Assembly: GCF_002532045.1 (NCBI RefSeq)
Contig: NZ_NWTG01000005.1
Span: 1-64,000 of the forward strand
Source: Bradyrhizobium sp. C9
GTDB lineage: Bacteria; Pseudomonadota; Alphaproteobacteria; Rhizobiales; Xanthobacteraceae
Length of the DNA: 64,000 nt
Direction: 5' to 3'
Under the pieces are notes generated by a model. The model saw nothing but the letters and a program-made list of their open reading frames with translations, searched no databases and was not told the DNA's origin. A program made the translations under genes and the position numbers. Below, piece by piece: positions 52,041-60,484 of this stretch (positions are counted from its first letter, which is position 1; each line of letters opens with the position of its first letter).

Positions 52041-52277
52041 ATGACGAACGTCAAACTGTTGTCGGCTGCTTTCATCGCGGTTGCCATGATCGCGACACCG
52101 GCAATCGCGCGTGAAACGCACGCTGTTTCCAGGCATGTGGCCGAAGCCAACACCGCCGCGCCGGTCGAGCCCGTCTATGTCGATGGCCGCGCCTGCATTC
52201 CGGCGCCGCGTGTCGGTTCGTTCGCGACTGCGCCCTGGACCGGCGGCAATGTCCCCTGTGAACCGGGCCCGTATTGA
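52041..52277 (+). CDS. Small exported protein of unknown function
   Basis: A 78-residue protein with a clear signal peptide (LLSAAFIAVAMIATPAIA-RE). The mature part of about 54 residues ends in a GRACIPAPRVGSF...NVPCEPGPY segment with two cysteines that could form a disulfide. A GGAGAAA site precedes the start. Proteins with this shape are common in bradyrhizobia but I cannot name a function. Confidence 0.7.
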   Translation: MTNVKLLSAAFIAVAMIATPAIARETHAVSRHVAEANTAAPVEPVYVDGRACIPAPRVGSFATAPWTGGNVPCEPGPY

Positions 52278-52380
52278 TCGCGTTGCGGCTGACGCGAGCG
52301 CCCTGCCGCCAGGCCACAGCATTCACGTTTCAAACAGCATGAACGTCCGCGGTCTCGCGACATGATCTGTCCGAGTTTTG

Positions 52381-52690
52381 CGCTTCGTTTCGCCCTCGCT
52401 GCTAACAGAGGGCGCAGGGAAGACCGGGTGCCGATCGCACCCATGGGCCCCGAGCAATGGGTAGGAAGCTCGGGGGTAGGACCACAGGTGTAACCGGGAA
52501 CATCCCGGCCTTCCCTGCGCGATGGTTGTGCGGCTTACTTCGTGCTCTCCCCGGCGAGACTTGGCTTGCTTGTCACCGTCTTCGCAACGCGCGACCTGCG
52601 CAATCGGAAAAGACACCTGCCGTTAGGGCGTCAGGACCACACGACTTCACCGTCCGCTTGATGCGCGTTCGTCAACTGCGCACTCAGCGT
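52381..52690. repeat. Probable dispersed intergenic element
   Basis: GCGCAGGGAAGACCGGG (52412-52428) and CCCGGCCTTCCCTGCGC (52504-52520) are near-perfect inverted arms enclosing a GC-rich centre, followed by about 170 bases of non-coding sequence. I recognise this arrangement as a type of repeat that recurs between genes in Bradyrhizobium-like genomes. Reading frames across it are not genes. It lies just before the AT-richer island. Extent is approximate. Confidence 0.5.
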
Positions 52691-53109
52691 CCACCGCATC
52701 CCACACCACGTTCGTGACGATCGCGATCCGCCCCTCGTGTCGGGTGAGACGTGCGTATTGAACATCTGAGTTGGGGGAAACGACAAGAGGAATATTTTCT
52801 TACCGCGGGATTGACAGGTTTTTGCTGAGTTGCCCGTCGGGGTGATTTGTCGCAGGTGGTCAAGCAGGATTTCGCTTGCGTTGAAGGCAAATCAGCCGAG
52901 TTACGAGGCGAGCTTTTAGTTACGCTTTTCGGCAAATCTAAACGCCCACTCGGGTCGAAGCGGACCGAATATCAATCGACTTGCGAGGCGTCGTCCCTCC
53001 TCCAAAGCAGTTGGCTGTGCATTTCTCGAAAGTGTAGTTCGCCAGTTGGTAGAATAGACTTGACGCTACCCGCGAAGTTATGGACCTTTCGACTCGAGGC
53101 ATAGACCTA
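52691..53109. other. Non-coding left part of the AT-richer island
   Basis: No supported gene. The sequence turns AT-richer after about 52750 and runs to the first island gene. No integrase fragment, direct repeat or convincing promoter pair could be recognised by eye. Confidence 0.4.
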
Positions 53110-53757
53110 ATGATCCACATTCCAGACGCCGCCATAGGCGCCGTAGCGGCTGCATTGATAGCAGGGATTGTGTCCCTGCTCGGCCTTATAATCAGCAAAG
53201 AGCAAAAGACATCCGACTTTAGACAGGCTTGGATTGACGCGCTTCGGTCAGACCTCACAGCATTCCTCACCCAAGTTAATGCCATCCACGACGCGACAAA
53301 AGTCAAATACGCGGATCACGCGGAAAAGGTGGAGACGCTTCGCCCCCTGTACATCCCGTTGAACAATTCGACGTTCAACATTCTGCTCAGGGTAAACCCG
53401 TCTGAACGTAACTCCCGGGCTCTGCTTGATGCGATGGAAGCCTTCAACTCGCTGACGGCCGATGAAACAAAACTCACCACTGAAAATATTCGTGCTGTTG
53501 AGAGACAGTTTCTAGGCGCATCGCAAACGTTACTAAAGACTGAGTGGCGGCGCGTGAAGTCTGGTGAGCGGACATTTAGGGTAGCAAAGTGGCTGGCGGT
53601 GATCGTGATAGCCAGCTCAGTAGCTGCCGCTATTCTCATTGCGTACCGAACGATATGGCCGGAAGCGAATAGTTCTCCTGATAGCGTGCTTTCGCGGTCG
53701 AAGCTTCCATCAAGTCAGCGCGCCGCGCCACCTGAAAAGGACAAGCTGGCTCAGTAA
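53110..53757 (+). CDS. Unknown membrane protein of the island
   Basis: A 215-residue protein with a hydrophobic helix at each end (IGAVAAALIAGIVSLLGLIIS near residues 9-28 and LAVIVIASSVAAAILIAYRTI near 170-190) and a charged helical domain between them. The layout suggests a membrane-tethered cytoplasmic module. I do not recognise the family. An ATG ten codons upstream (53080) is possible, but 53110 is better placed relative to a GAGG site and the first helix. Base composition is AT-rich compared with the chromosome. It is 20 bases upstream of the next unknown gene, so the two form an operon. Confidence 0.65.
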   Translation: MIHIPDAAIGAVAAALIAGIVSLLGLIISKEQKTSDFRQAWIDALRSDLTAFLTQVNAIHDATKVKYADHAEKVETLRPLYIPLNNSTFNILLRVNPSERNSRALLDAMEAFNSLTADETKLTTENIRAVERQFLGASQTLLKTEWRRVKSGERTFRVAKWLAVIVIASSVAAAILIAYRTIWPEANSSPDSVLSRSKLPSSQRAAPPEKDKLAQ

Positions 53758-53777
53758 CTCGACTGGCTCAAGGTATA

Positions 53778-54602
53778 ATGGCAGATATTATTCCATTCCG
53801 TTTGAAGCTAACTGGCGATACTGCCGATCAGCATCAATTCCAGGGTTACGACGGGTATATGGCCCTCGCAGGCTTCGCGTGGACTCTTGCTCTCGTTACG
53901 AACTATGCAGAAACGGGAAAAATCCGACAGCGTGGCGAGTTCTTAGGCCGAAATGCTGTCCGGGCGCGTGCACCAGCCGCAGGCAGCATGATCGCTGACT
54001 TTGCCGTTTGGCTCGAGCAGAATCCCGCTCAAGTACTCGGCCTTACAGGAGTGGCCGCATCAGCATTTCTATACGATCTTGTCAGTCGCGTCGTCGCCAG
54101 AAATCTGGGAGAGGACACCCCATCCCAAACGACCCAGCTTAACCAACTTCTTGAGAGAAGAGCGGGTGACGTCGAGGCGCTGGTAGCAAAGGTTGAACCT
54201 GCTGTACGCCAGACCCATGCGGTGATTGGGAATGGCGCCACCAAAATGCAAATTCTTGGTGGTCATAACATCATCAACACGTACGATGAACGAACAAGAG
54301 ATTACGTCAAACTGAATGTCGAGGATGATCACGAGATAGAAAAAGATTTTAGCATCTCAGCTTTCAACGTGAACTCTGGCTACGGCTCTGTGTTCGACAA
54401 CAACTTGGGTCGAACCATCCCAATTAGCATGTCCCGGGAAGTTTTGCGCAAAGTAAGCAATGTCTTTACGTGGGGCATAGATCAGTACGCAAACAAAGCT
54501 GGCGGCCGAGTTCTCATGAAGTATACTCGCATCTTGGCAATGGACGGAACACCTAAGCGCTATATTGTCCAGTCCGCCAAACGCGCACCACGGCGCGAGT
54601 AA
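53778..54602 (+). CDS. Unknown protein, second gene of the island operon
   Basis: A 274-residue protein starting MADIIPFRLKLTGDTADQHQFQGYDGYMAL. A short hydrophobic region lies at about 85-105 (AQVLGLTGVAASAFLYDLV), the middle is charged (LLERRAGDVEALVAKVEPAVRQ) and the C-terminal third is beta-rich (NVNSGYGSVFDNNLGRTIPISM). It resembles uncharacterised proteins found on phage-related and defence islands, but I cannot give a firm domain. It follows the membrane protein by 20 bases. No catalytic motif was recognised. Confidence 0.6.
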   Translation: MADIIPFRLKLTGDTADQHQFQGYDGYMALAGFAWTLALVTNYAETGKIRQRGEFLGRNAVRARAPAAGSMIADFAVWLEQNPAQVLGLTGVAASAFLYDLVSRVVARNLGEDTPSQTTQLNQLLERRAGDVEALVAKVEPAVRQTHAVIGNGATKMQILGGHNIINTYDERTRDYVKLNVEDDHEIEKDFSISAFNVNSGYGSVFDNNLGRTIPISMSREVLRKVSNVFTWGIDQYANKAGGRVLMKYTRILAMDGTPKRYIVQSAKRAPRRE

Positions 54603-54730
54603 GACCCAGCGACTTCGACGTTACGTCGCATGCTCCGCAGCGCGTATCAAGCCATAGCGCGTTATGGAGCTAATGTCGCAGCCAGCTTCGTCTCGACTGA
54701 TCGAACTTAGACGAGAGCTAATCTCTAAGG

Positions 54731-55714
54731 TCAAGGAATCCGAATGACCATCGTGGTAACATGAGGGCTCTTCGCTCGCAAAGAGTAGTCAGTCTCCCAC
54801 TTTGCCGCGTCGAGGGCGACACCCTCCTTTACGAAGATGATCATGAGAACGCACTGAACATTTGAAGCTCGGGAATAAAGGCGCGCCAGTCCATCAAGCG
54901 TCTTCACCACTTCGGCTTTCTTCGCCAGACTGTCGATAAACTTCATCTCGATAATCAGCTTACCCTCAAACAAACTGAAATCGTGGCGTTTTTCCTGACC
55001 ATCAAACTGAACTAGACTCTCTTCGCGCGCAAGCGTTGGCAGCCATGGCTTAACAACGGTCAAGAAAAGATTCTGGCAATCGTATTCAGACTGAAGATTA
55101 ACAGTCCATCCACCCTTCGCATTTCCTCGCGGCTCTAGATCTTCGCTGCGACGGATCATGTCACGAACAACCGCTACGATTTGGCTGACGGCCTTATCTA
55201 GCGTGTCTCCAATAAATGGACGGACCGGAAGGCCGATCGCTTCGGTTTGCTCGATCTTTCGTTGCCAAGCGAGATTGGTAATGAGCGCGTCGGGCAATGT
55301 AGTATGGATGAAATCGACTTCAGCTGCCGCCTCGAATGTCCAATCGCCAGACCTTCGAAACAGAAAGTCCTCAAAACCGCTACGTCGCGTCCACAGCCGC
55401 ACGGCGTCGAGTCTCGTTACAAGTTCCTTGAAGGTCGGCGCGTATACAAAGCTGTCGTTAGCGGCACTCACCGCTCGGGCCTCAGTGCAAAGGAAAAAAT
55501 CCAAGGCCGGGCATTTTTCGAGCGCAAAATCGCGAAGTCTACTTTGCTTGACATCCGCATCGGGTTCCGCGCGCAATAGAATATCGCAGTCAGATCTCAA
55601 GCTGCCCGTCCCGTACTGACGCGATCCGAATAAGTACAGCTCGGATATCCCAGGCTCTCGCTCAACCAGCTCAGTCAAGAGGGCGAAAAGATCGTATTTG
55701 ACAGTTCGCTTCAT
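54731..55714 (-). CDS. Nucleotidyltransferase / PD-(D/E)XK nuclease fusion
   Basis: A 327-residue two-domain protein. Residues 20-75 are a minimal polymerase-beta-type nucleotidyltransferase: LYLFGSRQYGTGS, then SDCDILL with Asp42 and Asp44, and a third acidic residue in LDFFLC (Asp72). Residues 200-325 look like a DpnII/MboI-type restriction endonuclease fold: SEYDCQNLF, RHDFSLFEGKLIIEMKF with Asp245, Glu256 and Lys258 in PD-(D/E)XK spacing, then a LDGLARLYSRA helix. It could be an antiphage effector or a modifying toxin. It is convergent with the two unknown genes and lies 64 bases from the guaA 3' end. AT-rich codon use suggests transfer. Confidence 0.75.
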   Translation of the reverse strand: MKRTVKYDLFALLTELVEREPGISELYLFGSRQYGTGSLRSDCDILLRAEPDADVKQSRLRDFALEKCPALDFFLCTEARAVSAANDSFVYAPTFKELVTRLDAVRLWTRRSGFEDFLFRRSGDWTFEAAAEVDFIHTTLPDALITNLAWQRKIEQTEAIGLPVRPFIGDTLDKAVSQIVAVVRDMIRRSEDLEPRGNAKGGWTVNLQSEYDCQNLFLTVVKPWLPTLAREESLVQFDGQEKRHDFSLFEGKLIIEMKFIDSLAKKAEVVKTLDGLARLYSRASNVQCVLMIIFVKEGVALDAAKWETDYSLRAKSPHVTTMVIRIP

Positions 55715-55778
55715 GCGTTAGCCTGAGTTACGTCGCGCAGATGAGATCCGTTCTAACGCCGTAAGCCGTCGAGTGACC

Positions 55779-57392
55779 TCACTCCCACTCGATCGTCCCC
55801 GGCGGCTTGCTGGTCACGTCGTACACCACCCGGTTGACGCCCTTCACCTCGTTGATGATGCGCGTCGCGGTCTCGGCAAGGAACTTCATGTCGAACTGGT
55901 AGAAGTCGGCGGTCATGCCGTCGGTCGAGGTGACGGCGCGGAGGCCGACGACGTATTCGTAGGTGCGGCCGTCGCCCATCACGCCGACGGTCTTGACCGG
56001 CAGCAGCACCGCGAAGGCCTGCCAGATCGCGTCGTAGAGACCGTGCTTGCGGATCTGGTCGATATAGACGGCATCCGCGTTGCGCAGGATGTCGAGCTTT
56101 TCGCGGGTGATGTCGCCAGGGCAGCGGATGGCAAGGCCCGGGCCCGGGAACGGGTGGCGGCCGACGAAGACTTCGGGCAGGCCGAGCTCACGGCCGAGCA
56201 CGCGCACCTCGTCCTTGAACAATTCGCGCAGCGGCTCGACCAGCTTCATGTTCATGCGCGCCGGAAGGCCGCCGACATTGTGGTGCGACTTGATGGTGAC
56301 CGACGGTCCGCCGGTGAAGGAGACGCTCTCGATCACGTCCGGGTAGAGCGTGCCTTGCGCCAGGAATGCGGCCGGTCCTTCACCTTTCTTTGCGATCTTC
56401 TTGGCCTCCGCCTCGAACACGTCGATGAACAAGCGCCCGATGGTCTTGCGCTTCACTTCGGGGTCGGTGACGCCTTCGAGCTCGCCAAGAAACTGCTTCG
56501 ATGCGTCCACATGGACCAGCGGGATGTTGTAGTGGTTGCGGAACAGGTCGACGACGGTTTTCGCCTCGTCGAGCCGCAGCAGGCCGTGATCGACGAACAC
56601 GCAGGTGAGCTGGTCGCCGATCGCCTCGTGGATCAGCACCGCCGCGACGGCGGAATCGACGCCGCCGGAGAGGCCGCAGATCACCTTGCCCTTGCCCACT
56701 TGCGCGCGGATCTTCTCGATCGCCTCCTCGCGGAACGCGCGCATGGTCCAGTCGCCGGTCAGCCCCGCAACCTTGCGCACGAAGTTGCGCAGCAGTTTTG
56801 CGCCGTCCGGCGTGTGCACCACCTCGGGATGGAACATCAGGCCGTAGTACTTCCGCTTCTCGTCCTGGATGATCGCGAACGGCGCGTTCGGCGAGGTGCC
56901 GGCCACCGAGAAGCCGGGCGGCATCTTGGTGATGCGGTCGCCATGGCTCATCCACACCTGATGCTTTTCGCCGTGGCCCCAGACGCCGTCGAACAGCTGG
57001 CTGTCGGTCTTCACCTCGACATCGGCGCGGCCGAACTCGCGGTGGTGCCCGCCCTCGACCTCGCCGCCGAGCTGGGCGGCCAGGGTCATCTGGCCGTAGC
57101 AGATGCCGAGCACGGGAACGCCGGACTCGAAGATCAGCTGCGGCGCGCGCGGCGAGCCGGTTTCATGCACCGATTCCGGGCCGCCGGAGAGGATCACCGC
57201 CTTCGGCTTCATCTCCTTGAAGGCGGCCTCCGCCTTCTGGAACGGCACGATCTCGGAATAGACGCCCATCTCGCGGACGCGGCGGGCGATCAGTTGCGTC
57301 ACCTGGCTGCCGAAATCGACAATCAGAATCTTGTCATGCGCCGAGGCCACGGAGGGCGCCGACGAGTCTTTGGCTGTGTGCTGGGCTGTCAT
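55779..57392 (-). CDS. guaA: GMP synthase (glutamine-hydrolysing)
   Basis: A 537-residue enzyme converting XMP to GMP with ATP and glutamine. The N-terminal class I amidotransferase has the catalytic cysteine in [11 protein letters not shown] and the His/Glu pair in MFHPEVVHT. The synthetase part has the PP-loop [12 protein letters not shown], and the C-terminal dimerisation domain ends in the invariant PPGTIEWE. An upstream ATG would add 19 residues; the ATG at 57392 is better. The 3' end of guaA is a known integration site for genomic islands, and an AT-richer gene cluster starts right beyond it here. Confidence 0.97.
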   Translation of the reverse strand: MTAQHTAKDSSAPSVASAHDKILIVDFGSQVTQLIARRVREMGVYSEIVPFQKAEAAFKEMKPKAVILSGGPESVHETGSPRAPQLIFESGVPVLGICYGQMTLAAQLGGEVEGGHHREFGRADVEVKTDSQLFDGVWGHGEKHQVWMSHGDRITKMPPGFSVAGTSPNAPFAIIQDEKRKYYGLMFHPEVVHTPDGAKLLRNFVRKVAGLTGDWTMRAFREEAIEKIRAQVGKGKVICGLSGGVDSAVAAVLIHEAIGDQLTCVFVDHGLLRLDEAKTVVDLFRNHYNIPLVHVDASKQFLGELEGVTDPEVKRKTIGRLFIDVFEAEAKKIAKKGEGPAAFLAQGTLYPDVIESVSFTGGPSVTIKSHHNVGGLPARMNMKLVEPLRELFKDEVRVLGRELGLPEVFVGRHPFPGPGLAIRCPGDITREKLDILRNADAVYIDQIRKHGLYDAIWQAFAVLLPVKTVGVMGDGRTYEYVVGLRAVTSTDGMTADFYQFDMKFLAETATRIINEVKGVNRVVYDVTSKPPGTIEWE

Positions 57393-57478
57393 GGCAAGCA
57401 GATACGCGACAGCGCCCGCCCCCGCAACCGCGCAGCGCGGGGCGCCCACATTCTTCTTTGGGCATGGACAAATCGATA

Positions 57479-57499
57479 TAGGTCAGTATTATTGACCTA
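57479..57499. promoter_or_regulatory. HxlR-like operator upstream of the NTF2 gene
   Basis: TAGGTCA (57479-57485) and TGACCTA (57493-57499) are perfect inverted repeats with a seven-base spacer (GTATTAT). The 7-7-7 plan and the AT centre match the operators beside the hxlR-like gene at 59.0 kb, though the half-site differs. It is 29 bases before the NTF2-like start codon. Confidence 0.65.
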
Positions 57500-57528
57500 A
57501 TTTGGCCATAACCAATGGGAGGAAACCA

Positions 57529-57900
57529 ATGCCGGATTTTCACGAACCGTCCCGCCTCGCAGCCCTCGGCCGCGACTGGGTCGCCGCCTGGAACGCGCGC
57601 GACCTCGAGCGCGTGCTGGCGATGTATTCGGAGGATACCGAGATGACCTCGGACCGGATCCCGGCGTTCGGCTTCGGCGCCTCCGGCACCGTGCACGGCA
57701 AGGCACAGCTGCGCGCTTATTGGAGCGCCGCGCTCGCCAAACTGCCCGAGCTGCATTTCGAGCTGATCGACCTCTACGTCTCGCCCGACAGCGTCGTCGT
57801 GTTCTACCAGAACGAGCGCGGCAAGAAGATCTGCGAGTATCTGCGGCTCGATGCAGCGGGCAAGATACGGCAGGGCTCGGCGAACCATCTGGTGGGTTGA
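57529..57900 (+). CDS. NTF2-like (SnoaL) protein
   Basis: A 123-residue cone-shaped alpha+beta protein of the nuclear-transport-factor-2 superfamily: RDWVAAWNARDLERVLAMYSEDTEM, then GTVHGKAQLRAYWSAALAK and the final strands VVFYQNERGKKICEYLRL. The cavity may bind or isomerise a small hydrophobic molecule; the activity is unknown. GGGAGG precedes the start. The palindrome at 57479-57499 should control it. It is divergent from guaA. Confidence 0.8.
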   Translation: MPDFHEPSRLAALGRDWVAAWNARDLERVLAMYSEDTEMTSDRIPAFGFGASGTVHGKAQLRAYWSAALAKLPELHFELIDLYVSPDSVVVFYQNERGKKICEYLRLDAAGKIRQGSANHLVG

Positions 57901-57920
57901 GTTTGCCGTCGTCGTTGCGG

Positions 57921-58023
57921 TCATCCGTCACCCTGAGGAGGTCGCGAAGCGACCGTCTCGAAGGGCGACGGCCCGGCTCCAACCGTCCTTCGAGGCTCGC
58001 AAGAGCTCGCACCTCAGGATGAC
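57921..58023. repeat. Dispersed inverted repeat
   Basis: The stretch begins GTCATCC...CCCTGAGGAGG and ends with GCACCTCAGGATGAC, with CTCGAAGGG and CCTTCGAGG as inner arms. This is a large imperfect palindrome of the CTCAGGATGA type widely scattered in Bradyrhizobium-like genomes. No gene is present in it. Confidence 0.6.
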
Positions 58024-58070
58024 GCCACTATTTGTGGATACAGCGCATGAATCGAGCGGAGAATCGCGCC

Positions 58071-58403
58071 ATGAAAATCCCGACCCTGCCCTTCACCGTC
58101 ACCGACTGGAGCAACGTCGAACCCACGGTGCATCCCGGCGAGACCGGGCAAGCATTGTGGCGCACGCTCGATATCGGCGAGCTGCGGGTGCGGATGGTCG
58201 AGTATTCGCCGGATTATCTCGCCGATCACTGGTGCGATCGCGGCCATGTGCTTTACGTCGTCAAAGGCGAGCTCGACACCGAGCTGCGCGACGGCCGCAA
58301 ATTCACGCTGAAGCCGGGCATGAGCTACCAGGTGTCGGATTTCGGCGACGCCGCGCACCGCTCCTCGACCGCGACGGGTGCGACGCTGTTCATTGTGGAT
58401 TGA
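58071..58403 (+). CDS. DHCW-motif cupin protein
   Basis: A 110-residue single cupin with the signature LADHWCDRGHVLYVVKGELDTEL, the D-H-W-C order and the following histidine identifying the DHCW cupin group. The rest (GRKFTLKPGMSYQVSDFGDAAHRSST) completes the barrel. Length is normal. Function is unknown; the histidine/cysteine cluster suggests metal binding. The ATG at 58071 has a GGAG site. The preceding intergenic repeat ends 47 bases upstream. Confidence 0.82.
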   Translation: MKIPTLPFTVTDWSNVEPTVHPGETGQALWRTLDIGELRVRMVEYSPDYLADHWCDRGHVLYVVKGELDTELRDGRKFTLKPGMSYQVSDFGDAAHRSSTATGATLFIVD

Positions 58404-58462
58404 CGCGGGACCACCCTCTCCCGTCCCCCCGGGCGAAGGCTTGCAGCGTGATCTCTCCCCTC

Positions 58463-58488
58463 GTCGTCCCGGCGAAGGCCGGGACGAC
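58463..58488. repeat. Dispersed palindromic repeat
   Basis: GTCGTCCCGGC (58463-58473) and GCCGGGACGAC (58478-58488) with a GAAG loop form a perfect palindrome, related to the copy at 50989-51014. Confidence 0.6.
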
Positions 58489-58528
58489 ATCGCGTATGTT
58501 GCGGCGTCGAGAAACGTTGCTTAGACGC

Positions 58529-58981
58529 TCACCGCCGCCGCGCCGCGACCTTCCTCACCTTGGTATCCGCCCAGCTCAGCGGCTTGCCGTTCTTCGACGG
58601 CAGCACCAGTTGCCCGACCGCCTGCCCGGCATGGTCGAGCAGCACCGAATGCGGCTCGCCCCGCGCGTAGAGATGCGCCTCGCCCCATTGCCGCAGGGAG
58701 ACCACGATCGGGAACAGGTCGTGTCCCCGCTTCGTCAGCGCATATTCGAGGTAAGCGCTGCCGTCCGAGGCGGCGACCTGCTCGAGCACGCCGGTTTCGA
58801 CCAGCTTGCGCAGCCGCGCCGTCAGCATGCCCTTGGCGATGCCGAGGTTCCTCTGGAAGTCGCCGAACCGGCGCAGGCCGTCGAACGCGTCGCGCACGAT
58901 CAACAGCGACCACCAGTCGCCGATCGCATCCAGCGCGCGGGCCACCGGGCATTCCGCCTTTGCGAATCCGGTCCGCTGCAT
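58529..58981 (-). CDS. HxlR-family regulator
   Basis: A 150-residue MarR-like winged helix of the HxlR group: CPVARALDAIGDWWSLLIVRDAFDGLRRFGDFQRNLGIAKGMLTARLRKLVETGVLE, with the conserved N-terminal cysteine (ECPVARAL) that senses electrophiles in some members, and a basic tail. The ATG giving MQRTGFAK fits the family length; the longer frame would run through its own operator. Divergent from an MFS exporter 114 bases away with two palindromic sites between, so it probably represses both until triggered. Confidence 0.9.
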   Translation of the reverse strand: MQRTGFAKAECPVARALDAIGDWWSLLIVRDAFDGLRRFGDFQRNLGIAKGMLTARLRKLVETGVLEQVAASDGSAYLEYALTKRGHDLFPIVVSLRQWGEAHLYARGEPHSVLLDHAGQAVGQLVLPSKNGKPLSWADTKVRKVAARRR

Positions 58982-59013
58982 CGCGCCCCGCCTCCCTCGA
59001 TCACGATTCCGAA

Positions 59014-59034
59014 CTGGTCTTAAAATAGGACTAG
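59014..59034. promoter_or_regulatory. HxlR operator O1 (imperfect)
   Basis: CTGGTCT (59014-59020) and GGACTAG (59028-59034) with a TAAAATA spacer. It is an imperfect version of the site at 59051-59071 and lies nearer the hxlR-like start. Confidence 0.65.
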
Positions 59035-59050
59035 ACAGGCCGCGATGCAA

Positions 59051-59071
59051 CTGGTCTCATTATAAGACCAG
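59051..59071. promoter_or_regulatory. HxlR operator O2 (perfect)
   Basis: CTGGTCT (59051-59057) and AGACCAG (59065-59071) are perfect inverted arms with a CATTATA spacer, 24 bases before the MFS start codon. Together with O1 this gives two dimer sites in the divergent promoter. Confidence 0.75.
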
Positions 59072-59095
59072 ATTGCGAATTGCAGCGGAGGCAAG

Positions 59096-60370
59096 ATGAC
59101 GAACCAGACCATGACGGAGGCCGGGCCGGCCACGGGCGACCACAAGACGGGCGACAAGCCCCGCGACACCAAGGCAGGCGCGCTTTCGCCCGCGATCGTG
59201 CTGCTGTTTGCGGTCGCCTGCGGGCTCAGCGTCGCCAACATCTATTCCGCCCAGCCGCTGCTCGACACCATGGCGCAGGATCTCGGCATCAGCCCCGCCG
59301 CGATCGGCATCGTGGTGACGCTGACCCAGGTCGGCCTCGCCTTCGGCCTGATGCTGATCGTGCCGCTCGGCGACCTCTGGGACCGCCGCAAGCTGATCGT
59401 CGGCCAGATCATGCTGTCCGCGGTCGCGCTCGTCGTGGTCGGCACCGCGCCGAACGCAATCGTGCTGTTCTGCGGAATGGCGCTGGTCGGGTTGCTCGCC
59501 GTCGTCATCCAGGTGATCGTCGCCTTTGCCGCGACATCGGCTTCGCCGGCCGAGCGCGGGCAGACCATCGGCACCATTCAAAGCGGCGTCGTGTCGGGCA
59601 TCCTGCTGGCGCGTTTTGCGTCGGGCACGCTCGCCGATATCGGCGGATGGCGCATGGTCTTCCTGACCTCGGCGGTGCTGATGCTCGCGATGGCCGCGCT
59701 GCTCACCTATGTGCTGCCGCGGCAGCCGCCGCGTGCGTTGTCCGGATCATCCTATGCCAAGCTGCTGCGCTCGACGGCCGCGCTGTTCGCCGAGGAGCCG
59801 GTGTTGCGCGAACGCGCCGTGTTCGCATTCCTGATCTTCGCGAGCTTCAGCGCGTTCTGGAGCTCGGTGGTGCTGCCACTCTCAGCGCCGCCGCTGTCGC
59901 TGTCGCACACCGCAATCGGCATGCTCGGCATTGCCGGCCTCGCCGGCGCGCTGGCGGCGCGCAATTCGGGCCGCCTCGCCGATCGCGGCTGGGGCCAGCG
60001 CACCACCGGACTGTCGCTGCTGCTGATGCTCGCCGGCTGGGCGCCGATCGCTTGCCTGCATTCTTCGCTGTGGCTGGTCCTCGCCGGCGTCGTCATGATC
60101 GACTTCGCGGTGCAGGCCGTCCACGTCACCAATCAGAGCCTGATCGTCGCTGCCCGCCCCGAAGCGTCGAGCCGTCTGATCGGCGTCTACATGGTGTTCT
60201 ACTCGGCCGGCAGCGGGCTCGGCGCGATCTCGTCGACGATGGCCTATGCCGCCGCCGGCTGGCTCGGCGTCTGCGCGCTGGGCGCTGCGATCAGCGCCAT
60301 CGCGCTGCTGTACTGGGTCATCGTGGTGAGCCGGACACCGGTGCCGGAGGGCGTGTGTTCCGAGGCGTAG
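59096..60370 (+). CDS. MFS transporter, DHA1 type
   Basis: A 424-residue twelve-helix exporter with a charged N-terminal tail of about 28 residues. It has NIYSAQPLLDTMAQDLGISPAAIG at helix 1-2, motif A-like VPLGDLWDRRKLIVGQ and a helix-5 GTIQSGVVSGILLARFASG. This form is common among YtbD/AraJ-like exporters. It is under divergent control of the HxlR-like regulator, hinting at an electrophile or quinone-type substrate, which is inference. A dispersed repeat follows its stop. Confidence 0.85.
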   Translation: MTNQTMTEAGPATGDHKTGDKPRDTKAGALSPAIVLLFAVACGLSVANIYSAQPLLDTMAQDLGISPAAIGIVVTLTQVGLAFGLMLIVPLGDLWDRRKLIVGQIMLSAVALVVVGTAPNAIVLFCGMALVGLLAVVIQVIVAFAATSASPAERGQTIGTIQSGVVSGILLARFASGTLADIGGWRMVFLTSAVLMLAMAALLTYVLPRQPPRALSGSSYAKLLRSTAALFAEEPVLRERAVFAFLIFASFSAFWSSVVLPLSAPPLSLSHTAIGMLGIAGLAGALAARNSGRLADRGWGQRTTGLSLLLMLAGWAPIACLHSSLWLVLAGVVMIDFAVQAVHVTNQSLIVAARPEASSRLIGVYMVFYSAGSGLGAISSTMAYAAAGWLGVCALGAAISAIALLYWVIVVSRTPVPEGVCSEA

Positions 60371-60376
60371 AAGCGC

Positions 60377-60461
60377 AGGGTGGGTTAGCGCAGCGTAACC
60401 CACCAACTTTGTTCACCGAGGACAGGTGGTGGGTTACGCCTTCGGCTAACCCACCCTACGA
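60377..60461. repeat. Dispersed repeat, GGGTGGGTTA type
   Basis: GGGTGGGTTAGCGCAGCG near the left end and CTTCGGCTAACCCACCC near the right end are inverted arms, with another GTAACCCACC/GGTGGGTTAC pair inside. This is a familiar dispersed intergenic palindrome. It lies between the convergent MFS and RNA methyltransferase genes and may fold into a long hairpin in transcripts from either side. Confidence 0.65.
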
Positions 60462-60484
60462 AGCGACTCGCGTCATGCCTTCTG

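Noticed and set aside
52381..52690. Small ORFs in the intergenic element before the island
   Set aside because: They coincide with an inverted-repeat element, show no ribosome site, and their translations are arginine- and proline-rich shadows.
53060..53084. Promoter TTGACG...TATGGA before the island operon
   Set aside because: The spacing between the boxes is about 13 bases, too short for a sigma-70 promoter.
52691..55778. Integrase or attachment-site duplication for the guaA island
   Set aside because: I found no recombinase-like ORF and no recognisable copy of the guaA 3' end at the left side of the island.
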